A stretch of 64,000 bases of DNA from Phlebotomus papatasi (GCF_024763615.1 NC_077222.1:107107417-107171416), one strand, 5' to 3'. Counted from the first letter of the stretch, positions 41,579-53,830 are shown. Notes: a model not told the origin generated them from the sequence alone. Numbers and translations are program-made.

Positions 41579-42034
41579 CACTAAACCTACTAACCGTTTT
41601 TGGACGTTTTTCCTAGCGTGTTCGATCAAATGACAGACCGCGGTAAGTAGTGTACTCAACAAATTTTTATTAGAAAAGAGAAAAAACATCAAAATTTGAA
41701 CAATGAAAAATATATTAATACATGCATATTTTAAAAAATTCATAACATTTGATAGCGACATTGTACCGTTATGTGCTAATTTTAAAAGGTTTTTAAACCG
41801 GTCAATTTGACCAGTCTTGGTTTTTTTTTTCTATATCCCCACCCATCCGTCTCTAATTCAGGTCTCAGGCTCTTGGCCTATCATGATCGAAAACCTACAT
41901 GGTAGAACATTATCACTAACTCGCAATCACTTACATAAAAATAAATACATAAATAACATAAATCTGTACTATACACTTTTAAACACTCATAGGAGTGATA
42001 CTGCCAGGATTGACCAGTCTTGGTAGGTTTAGTG
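41579..42034. mobile_element. piggyBac-like MITE, TTAA duplication, 456 bp
   Basis: CACTAAACCTAC on the left and GTAGGTTTAGTG on the right are perfect inverted repeats, each flanked by TTAA (41575-41578, 42035-42038), the strict target of piggyBac elements. A subterminal GACCAGTCTTGG motif occurs near the right end (42012-42023) and internally (41810-41821). No transposase is present: the 95-codon and 89-codon frames are unrelated to it. Confidence 0.85.
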
Positions 42035-42079
42035 TTAATAATATGCAAATAATATAATGGTTTCGTCTTGTATAATATT

Positions 42080-42140
42080 ACCGTAGATGTGGGTGACTTC
42101 GCACAACGAGGGTGTCTTTGGACACCTGCTTGTCGTAGAT
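42080..42140. repeat. ACCGTAGAT-type terminus
   Basis: ACCGTAGATGTGGGTGACTT, then ACGAGGGTGTCTTTGGACAC and CTGCTTGTCGTAGATTTTCT, parallels 17552-17640 (ACCGTAGATACGTGTAACTT, GGGGGTGACTTTGCTACC, CTGCTGTTCGTGATC). The second end is not identified. Confidence 0.4.
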
Positions 42141-42540
42141 TTTCTTTAATTATAACGTTTAAGGACAATTTTAACGTTTCTTAAGTGTCCTTATGGTTTT
42201 CAGACCATCCTTATCTTTTAAATTAAAGAAAAGCTTACACAAAGCAGTGTTATCAAGTCATCCGTATTTAGGGTATCTTATCTTATAAAGTGAGACCTTT
42301 AAATTTTATATCCTAAATGGTACTGAGAGAGTGCCAATAGGATATGATACAAGCTTTAAAATTGTTAATAGATATTCCTTCTAACCTATTTTAAAAACCG
42401 TACAAATGTTTTTTTTCTCAAATAGATAATAAGACATATGTATAGATGCATTTCATGTTCCTGGGGTATCAAAAACTATTCAAAGTGAAGTAACAAATCG
42501 GCTTTATGAATCCCATCTCTTAAAAGTGAGATTGAAAATG
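42141..42540. other. Non-coding spacer
   Basis: AAGGACA (42160) and TGTCCTT (42187) can form a short stem. Otherwise nothing recognised. Confidence 0.35.
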
Positions 42541-43740
42541 TTTCCCGAGTGTGTTTGGGCAGTGGGAAAGTAATAATTTAATTCATATGAGAATGCCATG
42601 GGAGTTAAATGCGCATAATTCGGAAGCTGCCAACAATCCCAATCATGAATATTTGATGCTTCATCCATGTTTAGGCCTCCAGCATCATTTCACACGGCTG
42701 TGGCGCAATTTTGGGATAATATTGGGAAATTATAAATTATTTCCCATGCGATTTCAGGATCTCACAGCAATTCTGCATTGCGTTAAAAAAACATCACCAT
42801 TAAAGCTTCTCCTGGATGAGGTTACAAGATACAAAGGTGTTTACTGTGGAATGGACGTGTGTTTGTAATTTAACTCTTAAGACCATTGATTACTCAGAGT
42901 ACATAATTCTCCTTTGAGGTGCTGTCAAGATCAGATGTTTCAGACTTCATAGGATCATCAGGAAGTTTCGCCACTTCCTCAAAGTATTCCTCATGAGGTC
43001 AAATGGAGGAGTCTACAAAACGAGGTAAGAAACGACTTTTCCTGTCATGTTTTGGAGATTTTCTCAACAGGATTTTCCTACAAAGTTCAGCTGCAGCTCA
43101 TTTTTTTCCCTCGTTGACTCTTGTCTTCATTCAGATCTCACTCTCAGCCTCATATGCTTCAATGTTTTTGGTATGGAGCTTTCCAGGGAGGTGAAGTTAA
43201 TTCGTCCGTAGCTAATTTGTATAACCAAAAGTTTTGATGCTTTGTGGATTGTGTGCAGACTTTCCAACTCTACATTCTGTGCCAGCAAACTCATTCCAAC
43301 CTTTAATCTCTATCCCACTTCCACCTTTACCAACTGATTCCAAAAAGGCCCCATACTCTCCCCTGGAATATGTAGAATTATTCCTAGACTCCGGCTGTGG
43401 TACCCACCTTGTTTTTCACCTGAGAGATTTACATGTGAGCTTCGAGATATGCATAAAGCCCTCTCGCTCTCACACACATTTTATAGGTGAGAGTTTTATA
43501 AACTTTCGAATCAACTTTGCTATAAATACAAAATTTTCCAAGGGTTTTCAGGATGGGGAGAAAAATTTTGTGGTAAGGATGAGGAGCTCATTTATGTGCA
43601 TTATGACGCTAAAAACGGGCCACGTTGTATGGTATTTGCCTTGCACAAACCTTCCCCCGTCCCTTACATGCACTTTTCCCATTTGCGGGGAAAATTCTAT
43701 GTATGAGAAAATGTGCAGCCGCATCTAAATATGAGACCCT
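42541..43740. other. Repeat-poor complex island with 164-codon open frame
   Basis: Complex sequence of balanced composition. The frame 43234-43728 (164 codons) has no recognisable domain. GCTATAAATAC at about 43511 resembles a TATA box but has no supporting gene. The sharp change to TAGTAC-rich DNA at about 43740 marks the edge. Confidence 0.4.
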
Positions 43741-46004
43741 TATATGCAGATAATTTCAAAACTGAAAAATTTCTTATGTATTCATTGTTAATTTTTACCA
43801 TTTTTGTATTTGGATAATATTTGTATTTAATATACAAAAAAGTATGCATTTTCCATAAATAATTTGCAGTTAGAAGTGAAGATGGCGTCTTGGTAGACCA
43901 ATTTCAGTTCAAAAATAATATTTAAATTTATTTTCAATATGGATTAAGCGATTGAGACAAATTTAGTATCATTGGAAAGGCCTTGGAATTCTCTACATTA
44001 TTATAACAAATTTATATATAATATCTAATAAAATGCAGAAATATTTCACAGATTACTCAACATTTAGTACATAATCGTATGAAGTACTTTAAAATGTTGC
44101 AATATAATTAAAAATTAGTAACAAGAATTAATAATTATTTTCTTTTGTAATGTATTTTAGTAAAATTACGTACCAAACGCTTAGTTCATTTCTAAAAGTA
44201 CTACAAGCATAATATAAATTTTTAGCACATCTATGAAAATTAGGTGTTTTATTTTTATCGATTTCTTATTTTTCTTTGTATTATTTTGAATAAATGTTCC
44301 AAATGTAATTAATATGGATTTGTTTTAATTTTTAGTACATTCATGTGCTAAACGTTTTGTTTAACCTCCATTGTATTAAATTAATCCATTGTTAAAAAAA
44401 ACTTAGAAAATAATTTTAAAAAATTACCACTAGATTTGTTCTAAATTGTTTGTAACGAAGTTCAAATGAAGAGTTTTCAATTTTCCTTTTAAGCTATTTT
44501 GTTTAAAAATTAAAAACATTAATTGTTTCAGTGAAATACAATTAGGACATTTTTGTAATAAGTGTTTAACTCAACATTATTATGTACTAATAGTTTTCTG
44601 AACTTACATTTTACCTTTTCGAACAAAAAATTCAATTTATTACAGCTTTGAATACATTAGTTCTAAATTCAAAAAAACACTGAAAATAAGTCGAAATATT
44701 TGGTACATTATGTTGTAGTTCCATTCACATTAGTTCTAATTTTTCTTCTCGAATATTTATTAAAATTGTAAAGGAATTAAATATCATTTCGAGTTGGCAT
44801 AGTTAATTGACATTCCTAATATTTATTACCATTTATGTACTAAATGTTTAGATCAATTCTCAATGTACAATTTCTGTAATACTAAACTCACACTAATACT
44901 TAATCAATATTTAGTACATGCATGTGCTAAATTAACGATTAAAATCTAATTTTAACTTTCTCTTTCACTATTTTAAACAAATATTGCAAAAACCCTTTAG
45001 AAGTCGCTGTAACTTTCAACAAATTCACATGCTTTACATTTAATTGGCCCTTTAATGAAATAATTCTGTTATTAAGAAAGCACAACTTTGAAAATTAGTC
45101 ACTAAATTTGTTCTAAATTATCAGGATATCGTGTTAATAATTAAGCAGTTTTTTAATTCTCTTTTTCGGCTATTTCGCATAAGAAATTAAAGATGTTTTT
45201 CTAGGTGGTACAGGTAAGTTTAAATAAATTAAAACATTTTGTACTAAATGTTCAGTACTTTATGTTCCAACATTTTCCTAACTTACATTTTTACTTTTTT
45301 CACTAAAAACCTCCCTCTATCAAAAATTAGTTTATTCTTTAGTACATTAACGTGAAATTAAAGATGTTTTTTCTAGGTGATACACGTTTAAATAAATTAA
45401 AACATTTTGTACTAAATGTTCAGTACTTTATGTTCCAACATTTTCCTAACTTACATTTTTACTTTTTTGACTAAAACCTCCCTCTATCAAAAATTAGTTT
45501 GTTCTTTAATACATTAACGTGCGATACGTTTAGTACAGTATTACAATTTATTCTTAAAAAATACATCAAAAATAATTTCAGATATTAATTTTGCATATAT
45601 TACATGATTTGCTCAATGCCTAGTAATTTAGTTTAGCCTTTAATGTACGAATTCCATTATAAGGAAACACTGAAGGCAAATCCAGAAATTAAATACGCTT
45701 TTTGTTCTAAATTTTCAAGATACAGCAAATTTAGCACTCTTTTTATTTCAATTCAACAGATAGTTTTTTTAGTTGGTTTGTTGTTTTAATTCAATAAGTC
45801 TATTTGTTGATTTACTATTCTAATTTAAAATAGCTCTTATTAGGAGTTGGTTCAATATGTACAATACATATTTAGTACAATCTTTAATATGTTAAAGTAA
45901 TATTTCCAAAAAACGTTGAAATGAATCCTAATTTATAAACACTTAAGACAAAATTGTACTATTCCAATTAAAGGCGAAAAGGGGAAATATTTATCCTAAA
46001 CATT
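43741..46004. repeat. TAGTAC-rich, very A+T-rich degenerate repeat tract
   Basis: TTTAGTACAT, GTACTAAA and related strings recur many times on both strands (for example near 44073, 44331, 44826, 44911, 45240, 45339, 45411, 45528, 45850). Spacing is irregular and the matter between is A+T-rich, with some recognisable blocks repeated (ATTAGTTCTAAATT-type). It looks like an eroded relative of the palindromic array at 48.1-49.5 kb. No gene. Confidence 0.6.
45183..45524. repeat. 171-bp direct tandem duplication, nearly identical units
   Basis: Units 45183-45353 and 45354-45524 share long identical runs: GAAATTAAAGATGTTTTT, ATTAAAACATTTTGTACTAA, ATGTTCAGTACTTTATGTTC, CAACATTTTCCTAACTTACA, CTCCCTCTATCAAAAATTAG. 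Differences are few, so the duplication is recent compared with the rest of the tract. Confidence 0.85.
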
Positions 46005-46190
46005 TTTTTAGTACATGACTTAACTCATGTGCTTCTGCGTAATCAATTTTTTTTAGATGGTTCTTATCACAACTGTTTGGGGGTTTAGGAACACGATAAG
46101 GACTGGGAAAAGAAGCCGGGCCAGGAAGAAAAACAAATAAAACTCGATAATGCAGAAGCACATTAGAAGAGCCATGCACTAAAAAAAATG
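46005..46190. mobile_element. Palindrome unit of the GTGCTTCTGC array, first copy
   Basis: TTTTTTTAGTACATGACTTA, ACTCATGTGCTTCTGCGTAA, and at the other side ACTCGATAATGCAGAAGCAC, AGCCATGCACTAAAAAAAAT. The arms pair across a centre with CACAACTGTTTGGGGGTTTA and GGAACACGATAAGGACTGGG. It is separated from the main array by the 46.43-47.74 kb island. Confidence 0.75.
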
Positions 46191-46429
46191 TTTATGATAG
46201 AGTTTTCCTTTTTCAACTTTCATTGTAATAGCATAATATTGTCTTTAGTGTTTAGAACTTTTAGAACTATAATTTCAATGTTCTTGGGAATATTGCATTA
46301 ACAAATTGAAGGTTGTACTAAATTCATGTTAAATCAACTCCTAAAGCTGTTTTCATAAGAATAGCACCATAATGTACCAAAATTTACGTTAGCACATTTG
46401 AATCAAAAAATGTCAATTTTCATTTGAGT

Positions 46430-47740
46430 GGAATCCGAAAATTTTGAATTTTTTGAAAGTTTCCTGAAGTTTGTAAAGCCTTGCACGGACCATCTCGTCT
46501 TTTGTCCAATCCACAATGTCCAAAGTGGATTATAGCAGAGGCATAAGAGACACTACTGAAAGATCAAGCAGTGGATTATTTTGTTTCAGGAGACATGATA
46601 ATAGTAATTAAGTGTGAATTGCAGTGGAGAAATGATCAGACTTTTTGTGGTGCAATGTGACTTTACGCAATTCCTGGACGTTACTCTCCACACAGGTGAG
46701 ATACTAAAAGCATTGCAGTGAGAGAAAATCTACCTGAAGAATCTACAATTGAAGCGGAGTGTTAGTGTTCAATAGAATACGAGTTGGAATGCCCAATTAC
46801 CATGGAATTTAATCGAAAAGTCCGTTACTCTCTCTACCTTGTGTCTTTTCTCTTGGGTTCCGCTTGATTGAATCACACACAATTTTCACATAAACGCGCT
46901 CTCCTATGCAACTTATGCAATTCTGGGCTGCTTCTGGCTCTAAATCCACCCACCACGTCCTCCTCTTACGTCTCTAACTGAATGGTCTCAAAGGCGGTGG
47001 CAGGGGGATGTGAGGGAGTAGCTATATAGATAAAATCGTTATACATCTGAGCCATCGAGCACAAAGACGAGAAGTTTGGTATTGAAGAGAATTCTGATTT
47101 CTCTATGGCAGAGTGTTTTGGAGTTGGAATTCCTTTGATTAGTCCGTTGAATCTCAAAATTGCATCACAAGATCAAATCAAATGGAAATGAATTAAAATC
47201 ACTTCAAACTTGCAATAATTCGGAGTAGAATATTGGATGGTTTGAGAATTAAAATTTTATGTGGAGAGAGAGCATCCTTCTGGGATGCAATAACAATGAG
47301 ACAACAAAAACCTATGACAACTTCAAAGGAGATGCGAGTCCAGTCAAGTGGAAGGAATATTATTTTATTTTCTTCAAGCCTAAAATATTAAATCTGCATC
47401 TTTTGTCATGACACAGTAATATTTTTGAGGGATGAAAATTTTGCCATCCGCTCCTTGTCTTAAAATTGTGCAGTCAGGGAGAAAAATCCCATGGCGCCAA
47501 GGATCGTCTCTCTCATACAAAATCCAGGACAAATCCACCATTGAAATCTCAGGGTAGAGAAAGTATGTCTGAATTGAAATTATTAAAGACAAATATTTTT
47601 TAATCAAAAATAATAATAATGTACTGAGACACGTGTCATCGGGGAATGAAAAACAATTCATGGGTGGAATCACCCCTTGAAAATATTTATTTAAGTGTAA
47701 TGCGTGTAATGAAACAATAGGAAGATTGAGGGTGAATTTT
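46430..47740. other. Repeat-poor complex island inside the TAGTAC-rich tract
   Basis: Complex sequence with no TAGTAC motif and no repeats, between two stretches of TAGTAC-rich DNA. Frames up to 97 codons (47380-47673, minus) have no domain. It was either the original sequence, into which repeats spread on both sides, or a captured segment. Candidate regulatory or intronic DNA. Confidence 0.45.
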
Positions 47741-48089
47741 AGGGGATATTGTACTAAAATTTGTGATGCTATCTATAAATGCACGGAACTGCTACAATAT
47801 TTTACTTAAATTTTTATAGACTTTAGTACAAAGGGAAGTCAGAAGAAAATTTTAGGAAACGTATCAATTTTAATCCGTAAGACACTTAGCAGTTTAACTC
47901 TTAGTACAGAGATGTACTAACTGTTGAGACAACTCTACTAAAATAAATTTTAATAAAATATAATTTCTTGTTCATAATTCTAAAATTCATTGCAATACAA
48001 ATCATTTTCACTAATAGACTGATAGACTGTGAATAATGGTGCTATTCCAATAAAAAATAAAAAGGAGAAACTTCTTCTAAAAATTTCTT

Positions 48090-49535
48090 TTAGTACAGGG
48101 CTCCCCTTTTGTATTTCTGCATTTTTGACTATTCCTTGTGTTGGTTTCTGTAACTACTGTTTGTCCTAGTCCTTGTAGTTGTGTTCTAAAACCACCAAAT
48201 AGTCATGACAGGAACCAACACGAATAAAAGTCGATAACGCAGAAGCACATGAAAACAGCCATGTACTAATTAAAATATTCAAGTGCATCAGAACGGAATC
48301 ACTGTAAATAATGATGCTTCTCCAATAAAACATAAAAAGGATATTTTTTGCTCCTGAAAATTTCTTTGTCTTGGTTTCTGCCAAGACTGTTTGTCCTAGT
48401 CCTCGTACTGTTCCAAAACTACCAAACAGTCGTGACAGGAACCAACAAAAAGTAAAATTGATAAAGCAGAAGCACAGCAGGGTGTACTAAATAAAATGTT
48501 CAAGAAAAATATTTCCCTTTTTTCATGCTATTCTAATGACAAATTGAAAAAGTAATCTTTCTCCTACACATTTTGTTTAGCACATGACCGTTCTCAAATG
48601 CTTCTATATAACTGACTTCCTTGTTTTGGTTCCTGTAGCGACTGTTTGGTTTTTGGAACATGATGAGAACTGAGAAAATAATCGTGACAGGAACCAACAG
48701 AAAAAAGTCGATACCGCAGTAGCACATGAGAACATTCATGTACTAAATTAAATGTTCAGAAGAAAGATTTTCTCTTTTCTAGTACTGTTCCAATGAAAAA
48801 TCAGGAAAAAATCTTTCTTCCAAACGTTCTTTTTAGCACATGTTCTCATGTGTTTCTGCATAATCGACACTTATTTGTTTTGATACTTGTCACTACCGTT
48901 TGGTAGTTTTAGAATACGACGAGAATAGGGAAAAACAGTCGTGACAGAAAGCAATGAAGAAAACGATAATGCAGAATCACATGAAAACAGCCATGTACTA
49001 AATAAAATGTTACGGAGAAAGTACTCCCTTTTCTTTTTATTTCAGTCGCACTGTTATAATGCTATTCCAATATACATTTCAATAGCACTGATATGGTACT
49101 ATTCCAATGAATAATGAAAAGAGTAAATCTTTCTCCAGAACATTTTTTAGTACAGAGCTCCCTCATATGCTTCTGCGTTATCCACTATTCCTTGTGTTTG
49201 TTTCTGTCACGACGTTAAAAACTCCCAAAAATTAATGGCAGAAATCAACACAAAGAAAAGTCAGTAATGTAGAAGCACCTCAGAAAAGTCATGTACTAAA
49301 AAAAATGTTCATTATAGAGATTTCTTCTTTCATTTTTGTGAAAAATGAAACATGTATTGAACACCCTACTGTTCTATAGTACATTTATATTAACGATTTT
49401 TCTTTGTATTGGTTCTAATCATGACTATTTTCCCAGTCCTCGCCGTGTACTAAAACCAGCAAATAGTCGTGAAAGGGACCAATACAAAGAAAACTCGATT
49501 ATCTAGAAGCACTTTAGAACAGTAAAGTGCTAAAA
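48090..49535. repeat. Tandem array of about six hairpin units, period 260-320 bp
   Basis: Units start near 48090, 48355 (5' part missing), 48575, 48833, 49149 and 49376. Each is a palindrome of about 155-180 bp. The left arm has TTTAGTACATG.., GTGCTTCTGCATTATCGAC, TTGGTTCCTGTCACGACTGT; the right arm has CAGTCGTGACAGGAACCAAC, TCGATAATGCAGAAGCACAT and CATGTACTAAA. Spacers of about 80-110 bp are themselves inverted repeats (AAATGTTC.GAGAAAG facing CTTTCTCC.GAACATTT, around CTATTCCAATGA). Each unit would fold into a long imperfect hairpin. Confidence 0.8.
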
Positions 49536-49539
49536 AAAC

Positions 49540-49730
49540 ATATTTATATTTCATTGGAATAGAACCATTATTCCCACAATTTAGCACACAATTGATCTAA
49601 ATATTTTGTACTAGTCAAATGAAGTATAAAATATTTGAAACAATTACAGCAAATCCATTTGTAGAATTACATAATTTATTTACATTTTTAAGTGTAAAAT
49701 ATTTTATTATTCATAAACTTCAAACTAGGA
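49540..49730. repeat. Right flank of the TAGTAC-rich tract
   Basis: TTTAGCACACAATTGATCTA and TTGTACTAGTC-type strings continue at low density, then fade into the next island. Confidence 0.4.
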
Positions 49731-50640
49731 TATTGGATTTTCTGCATTAACTCTCCGCTTCACCTCATTTTCCTTGATACGATTTTCAAGTGAAAAAAAA
49801 GATCAATTTGGAAAAGAAAACCTATCAAATTTACAGTTGTAAACAAATCTCAGAATTATTTTGTCCATTTGACTTCTGAGAAAATCTCTTTTGGTGGCAA
49901 TTTATGCTAAACATTGGGTAGAGACATGGTGGTTTGCTTTCCCAAAGAGCTATTTTTGAAACACGCCAGGAAAAATCTCACAAGACTCTTTTTTCCAAAT
50001 GCTTCACAAATTGTAAAAAAAAGAGAGATGCGTGTGACTCGATGGGATTGGAAAATAACGAAAATGTCAATCGACACTCAATTCCAGTTGCTGTTTAGCT
50101 AATTTTTCACCAAACGAAAGAGACGCACCAGACATTTCCCATCATTCAACGAAAATTACTGTCAATTTCCCAGTGGTGGAAAATCCTGTGGGTGGCACAG
50201 TGAAAAAAAAATTAAATGCCACTTGATCTCACGTGGAGAAGGCCTCTAGTATCCCTCGGCATTTTTTTTGCCACCCACGCAGCACTTTTTTTCTGCGTGT
50301 CCAAATTTGATGTGAAATGTATCACAGTGCGATCATCTGCGATTACATGGCCGCAGAAGTGCTATTTGGTCGCCTCAATCGCGAATGAATTGCACTGAAG
50401 CTGGAAAAAATGGGCATTGTTCCAGAGGAAGTTGTAGGTGGATGGGTGGCCACAATTGTTACCCAACAATTTTCCCCCATTTTTAATCATCATCGAGCGA
50501 CATGGGATTTAATTCTCTTGCACTTTTTGCAAAAAAAGAATAGTACGCACATGAACAGCAAAAATACGCGAGAGAAATATGGCTTTTGACGCTTTTGCAT
50601 CCCAATCAGAGTTGAAAAGAATTACCCAGTCATTTTTCTA
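49731..50640. other. Repeat-poor complex island
   Basis: Complex sequence, no repeats. Frames of 60-62 codons only. Again bounded on both sides by TAGTAC-containing DNA (50680, 50783, 50926). Candidate regulatory or intronic DNA. Confidence 0.4.
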
Positions 50641-51225
50641 GTTTCAAGATCACAATTAAAACTTTCAAATAACGTTTAGTACAGAATTAATGGAAATTTT
50701 CAAAATAAAATCTTTAATTTTTGAAAAATTTGAAATTTAGGTTAAAATGCCAATAAAATCGTCCTTATTTTTTTCAGTACAGCGTTTAGTACACAGTTGA
50801 GGGGACAATTTTAAAGTCTTGTCTACTGAAAATTAATATTTTTGATCTACTCCATTCATTGGCTTTATATATTTGATGCTTAAACTTCAATTTAACGCAA
50901 TTCTTTTGGTTTAGTTCATGTACTAAATTACTAAAAAAAATTCTGTAAGGCCGCATTGGTTTATGAAGATTGCAATTAATAATGAACTCAGAGGTTATAC
51001 TAATAACACTGTGCAACAGTGATTTTGTCCCTGGGTTCTCATGCTATTTTTTTCTATTTCTAGGGTCAAATGATTTAAGAAAATACTTATAATTTTGATT
51101 TCATTTTGTTTTTACGCCTGGAATCTAGGCAAAACCGTTTTTGCCGTTTTTTGATACTTTTGTGCCTATTTCTCCGATTCTGCTAAACCGATTTATTTCT
51201 TGATATGGGAACATTTGTTCTCCTT
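50641..51225. other. Non-coding stretch with TAGTAC motifs, then a complex part
   Basis: CGTTTAGTACAGAATTAATG (about 50679), GCGTTTAGTACACAGTTGAG (about 50782) and TTCATGTACTAAATTACTAA (about 50923) are outliers of the TAGTAC tract. Between 51000 and 51225 the sequence is more complex (CTATTTCTCCGATTCTGCTA), with no gene. Confidence 0.4.
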
Positions 51226-51227
51226 TA

Positions 51228-51367
51228 AGGCGTCTACACATTGGGAGAAATTTTCGTCAAAAATTGCGTTTTTGACAGAAATTTGACGTTTCCCCCTACA
51301 ACGCTGCAGGAAATTTCCTTCAAAAAAGCAATTTTTGACAAAAATTGCTCCCAATGTGTAGAGGCCA
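51228..51367. mobile_element. PIF/Harbinger-like MITE, TCTACACATTGGGAG family, 140 bp
   Basis: AGGCGTCTACACATTGGGAG, then AAATTTTCGTCAAAAATTGC, is matched inverted by CAATTTTTGACAAAAATTGC then TCCCAATGTGTAGAGGCCA. TTA flanks both ends (51225-51227, 51368-51370). Arms are about 60 bp, with GAAATTTGACGTTTCC and GGAAATTTCC near the centre. The copy at 13512-13649 has TAA on both sides. Confidence 0.8.
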
Positions 51368-51369
51368 TT

Positions 51370-52092
51370 AGATGCCCGATAATCCTTTGGACAGATGGAG
51401 TTCGTGCAACTGACACCAGGGGCGCTGTAGTCTCATATAAGTCAGAAAACATGGAAAAATCGAACTTTTAGCAACTTTAATCAAAAATATTTCGAAAACT
51501 AGGATTGCTCCTAACAATCTGTTTTGTGGGTTTGATAGGGAATTTTATTAGCTACATTTTCATACATGTGCAACTTATCTCTCAGATTGTTTTTTAACCT
51601 CGAAATTGAGGTTCAAACGAAAATCGAACGCTTAGCCAAATAGAGGAAACCTTCACAATTTCCGGTGTGAATATTTTTTCCTACCGATTAAAAAAAATTG
51701 AAGAAATTAAAGGAAAATGCGATAAACGGTGAGCAAAAAAACTTACCACTTATCGTATTTTCATTTTATTTCTTCAATTTTGTTATATTATTTTCACCTA
51801 GTGCCACCGAATGTGAGATAAGGTAATACGGTAATTGAGAATTTACGTAAGAATTGCAATGAAAATTTGTGAATTAACAATATACGGTGAGCATTTTACT
51901 ATCAATGTGATTCTGCCCTTACTCGTCTACCTTCTCTTTTGAAGGGTGGTTTTAATTATAACACATCGCAGTATAAAGTTAATCAATGTAAATAGAGCTA
52001 TATACACTCTTATTCTTGATGTACCTGATTATTCATACGTTCATTTGTATGTAATATATTTATTTATGTGTATTTATTTAATATTTTATTAA
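51370..52092. other. Non-coding stretch ending in an A+T simple region
   Basis: No gene. 52040-52092 is a low-complexity TATTTATT-rich run, which on the minus strand would be an A-rich tail of the following element. Confidence 0.4.
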
Positions 52093-52380
52093 AATGACTG
52101 CTAGTGTCGTACTATGACCATCTGGAAACCGATTGACCACCGGAAGCCCCAGGTGGACACAAACAAGGGGAACACCCTTATATGAGTAATAAAATAAAGA
52201 CGAAGAGGCGATTGGCAAAGGCTTAAAGTGTATCACTGCCTGCAGACACAGGAAGGACCAATACCGGGCCACAAGTAACCGTATAGTCCGGTCACATTCA
52301 TTGTGACCGCAGAATTTATATATTCCGGAATCGTCCCTCCTCATATACAGGGTCAAATAAAAGGGATCTTCCTCTCAAAG
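52093..52380 (-). mobile_element. Candidate 5'-truncated retroposon 3' end (minus strand)
   Basis: A G+C-richer block that on the minus strand ends in TTTTAATAAAATATTAAATA, that is, a sequence followed by an A/T tail with AATAAA. It contains a short hairpin CGGTCAC..GTGACCG at about 52290-52310. The 92-codon minus frame shows no recognised reverse-transcriptase motif. It could equally be unique sequence beside a simple repeat. Confidence 0.3.
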
Positions 52381-52739
52381 GCGGCTAAAATTTGCAATTC
52401 TGTTTGCAGAGGATCCACGTTACTTGGGATATTACCAGGTTGAAATGGAGTGTTCATTCCAATAACTTACGTTTTGTTGACATAAATCTTACTTTGAAAA
52501 TATTACATTAGTCGCATCAAAGCAAAATTTTTGAAATACTTTTGTTATCCTTTGGTCAGTTTGGATGTAATTATTTCAGGCAAAATTGCGTAACACTAAG
52601 GGAAGAAAGTAGCTAGAGAATTACGTACAAATAATGTTTTCATGACCTTATTTTTACTCTATATCTTGCTACTAGCCCCACTTTATAATTCTACTCTAAT
52701 TTTGATTATTAATCTATAATTTTCTCAATCTAGCAATAT
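52381..52739. other. Non-coding spacer
   Basis: Nothing recognised. Confidence 0.4.
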
Positions 52740-53830
52740 CATCACTTAAATCTCCAGGGAAAAATTGCCACTGCCGTTGATGGAAAAACGGAAAATTTTT
52801 CTCTATGCGTTTTTGTGTTTAATTGTGGTGTACCAAGAGTGAAAAGAAGCAATGTGAGAGTGAAATTGAAAATATCATTTTTCCATATGCACGGGATTTT
52901 GTAGTGAGGAAAAATGTCGGAAATGAGGTCGATATATCTTCCATTTGAATATCTTTTGTATGGGCAACGGAGGCGGATACGCCGAGGGATTGCCAGTGAA
53001 GAAAAAATAAATTGACATGTCAACGGTGTAAACAGGAGGTACGATGAAGGACGGAATCGCGGGGTGGTGGGATGGCAAATTGTTTACAGAATTGTAAAAC
53101 ATTTCACAATATTCAATCGATTGACGGTTTGTTTTGCTTCGTGCATTCATGGCGACATTTGATGGAAGCCACATGGGACACGATCATGCGTCGTTCTGGC
53201 GACTCACCTGAACCCCAGGGTATTTTGGATACATTCAGGGGATACCTTCATGGTAGGGCGGGAGATTGTGGAAGATATTGATGGGACAGGCATAAGGGAA
53301 TGCCAAAAAAAAAAATCTGGACTTTTCCACTCAACTCCAGGCACCATTCTTGGATTGTTTAATTGAAGCTGCCGCGCGGATTTAATTAATCAGTCCACGC
53401 TGTGATCTGTGAACATTCTGGTATGCTAAGGCAAACAAACAGTGGATGTCTCAGTATCAACAAACTGGAGGCAGTGATCGAAAATAGCAAAAGTCGAACG
53501 ACGCCTTTTCGGGAAAACTTTGTCGCACGCGCCTTCAGAGGCGAATGCACCTTCCTTAGCAACTGACATAGATTTTCCATGCTTTCTCTCGTCTCCGGGA
53601 GTCACAATCTTATGGGAACTCCAGGGAGCTGAGAATGACAATGCCAGAACTCTTTTTGCTGGCACGGTGACCAGGGAAAAAGAACATCTTGAAGAGAAGG
53701 AAATTGATTATTTTAAAAATTATGTTCCATGGTATTTCAGCTTTGCGGAGTGCTGGAACTTGTGCCTTTGTTACTATGTTACTATTTTTAAAGTTATTAT
53801 CCCTTCATCAATTTTTTAGATTGACCATTA
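52740..53830. other. Repeat-poor complex island
   Basis: Complex sequence of balanced composition, no repeats. Overlapping frames up to 99 codons on both strands, no domain. Candidate regulatory or intronic DNA. Confidence 0.4.

Noticed and set aside
43511..43552. Core promoter (TATAAATAC and a downstream TTCAGGA)
   Set aside because: Such strings are common in A+T-rich DNA and no gene follows; the tract beyond is repetitive.
48090..49535. CRISPR array
   Set aside because: The repeats are 150-180 bp palindromes with similar, themselves palindromic spacers in eukaryotic DNA; nothing fits a CRISPR.
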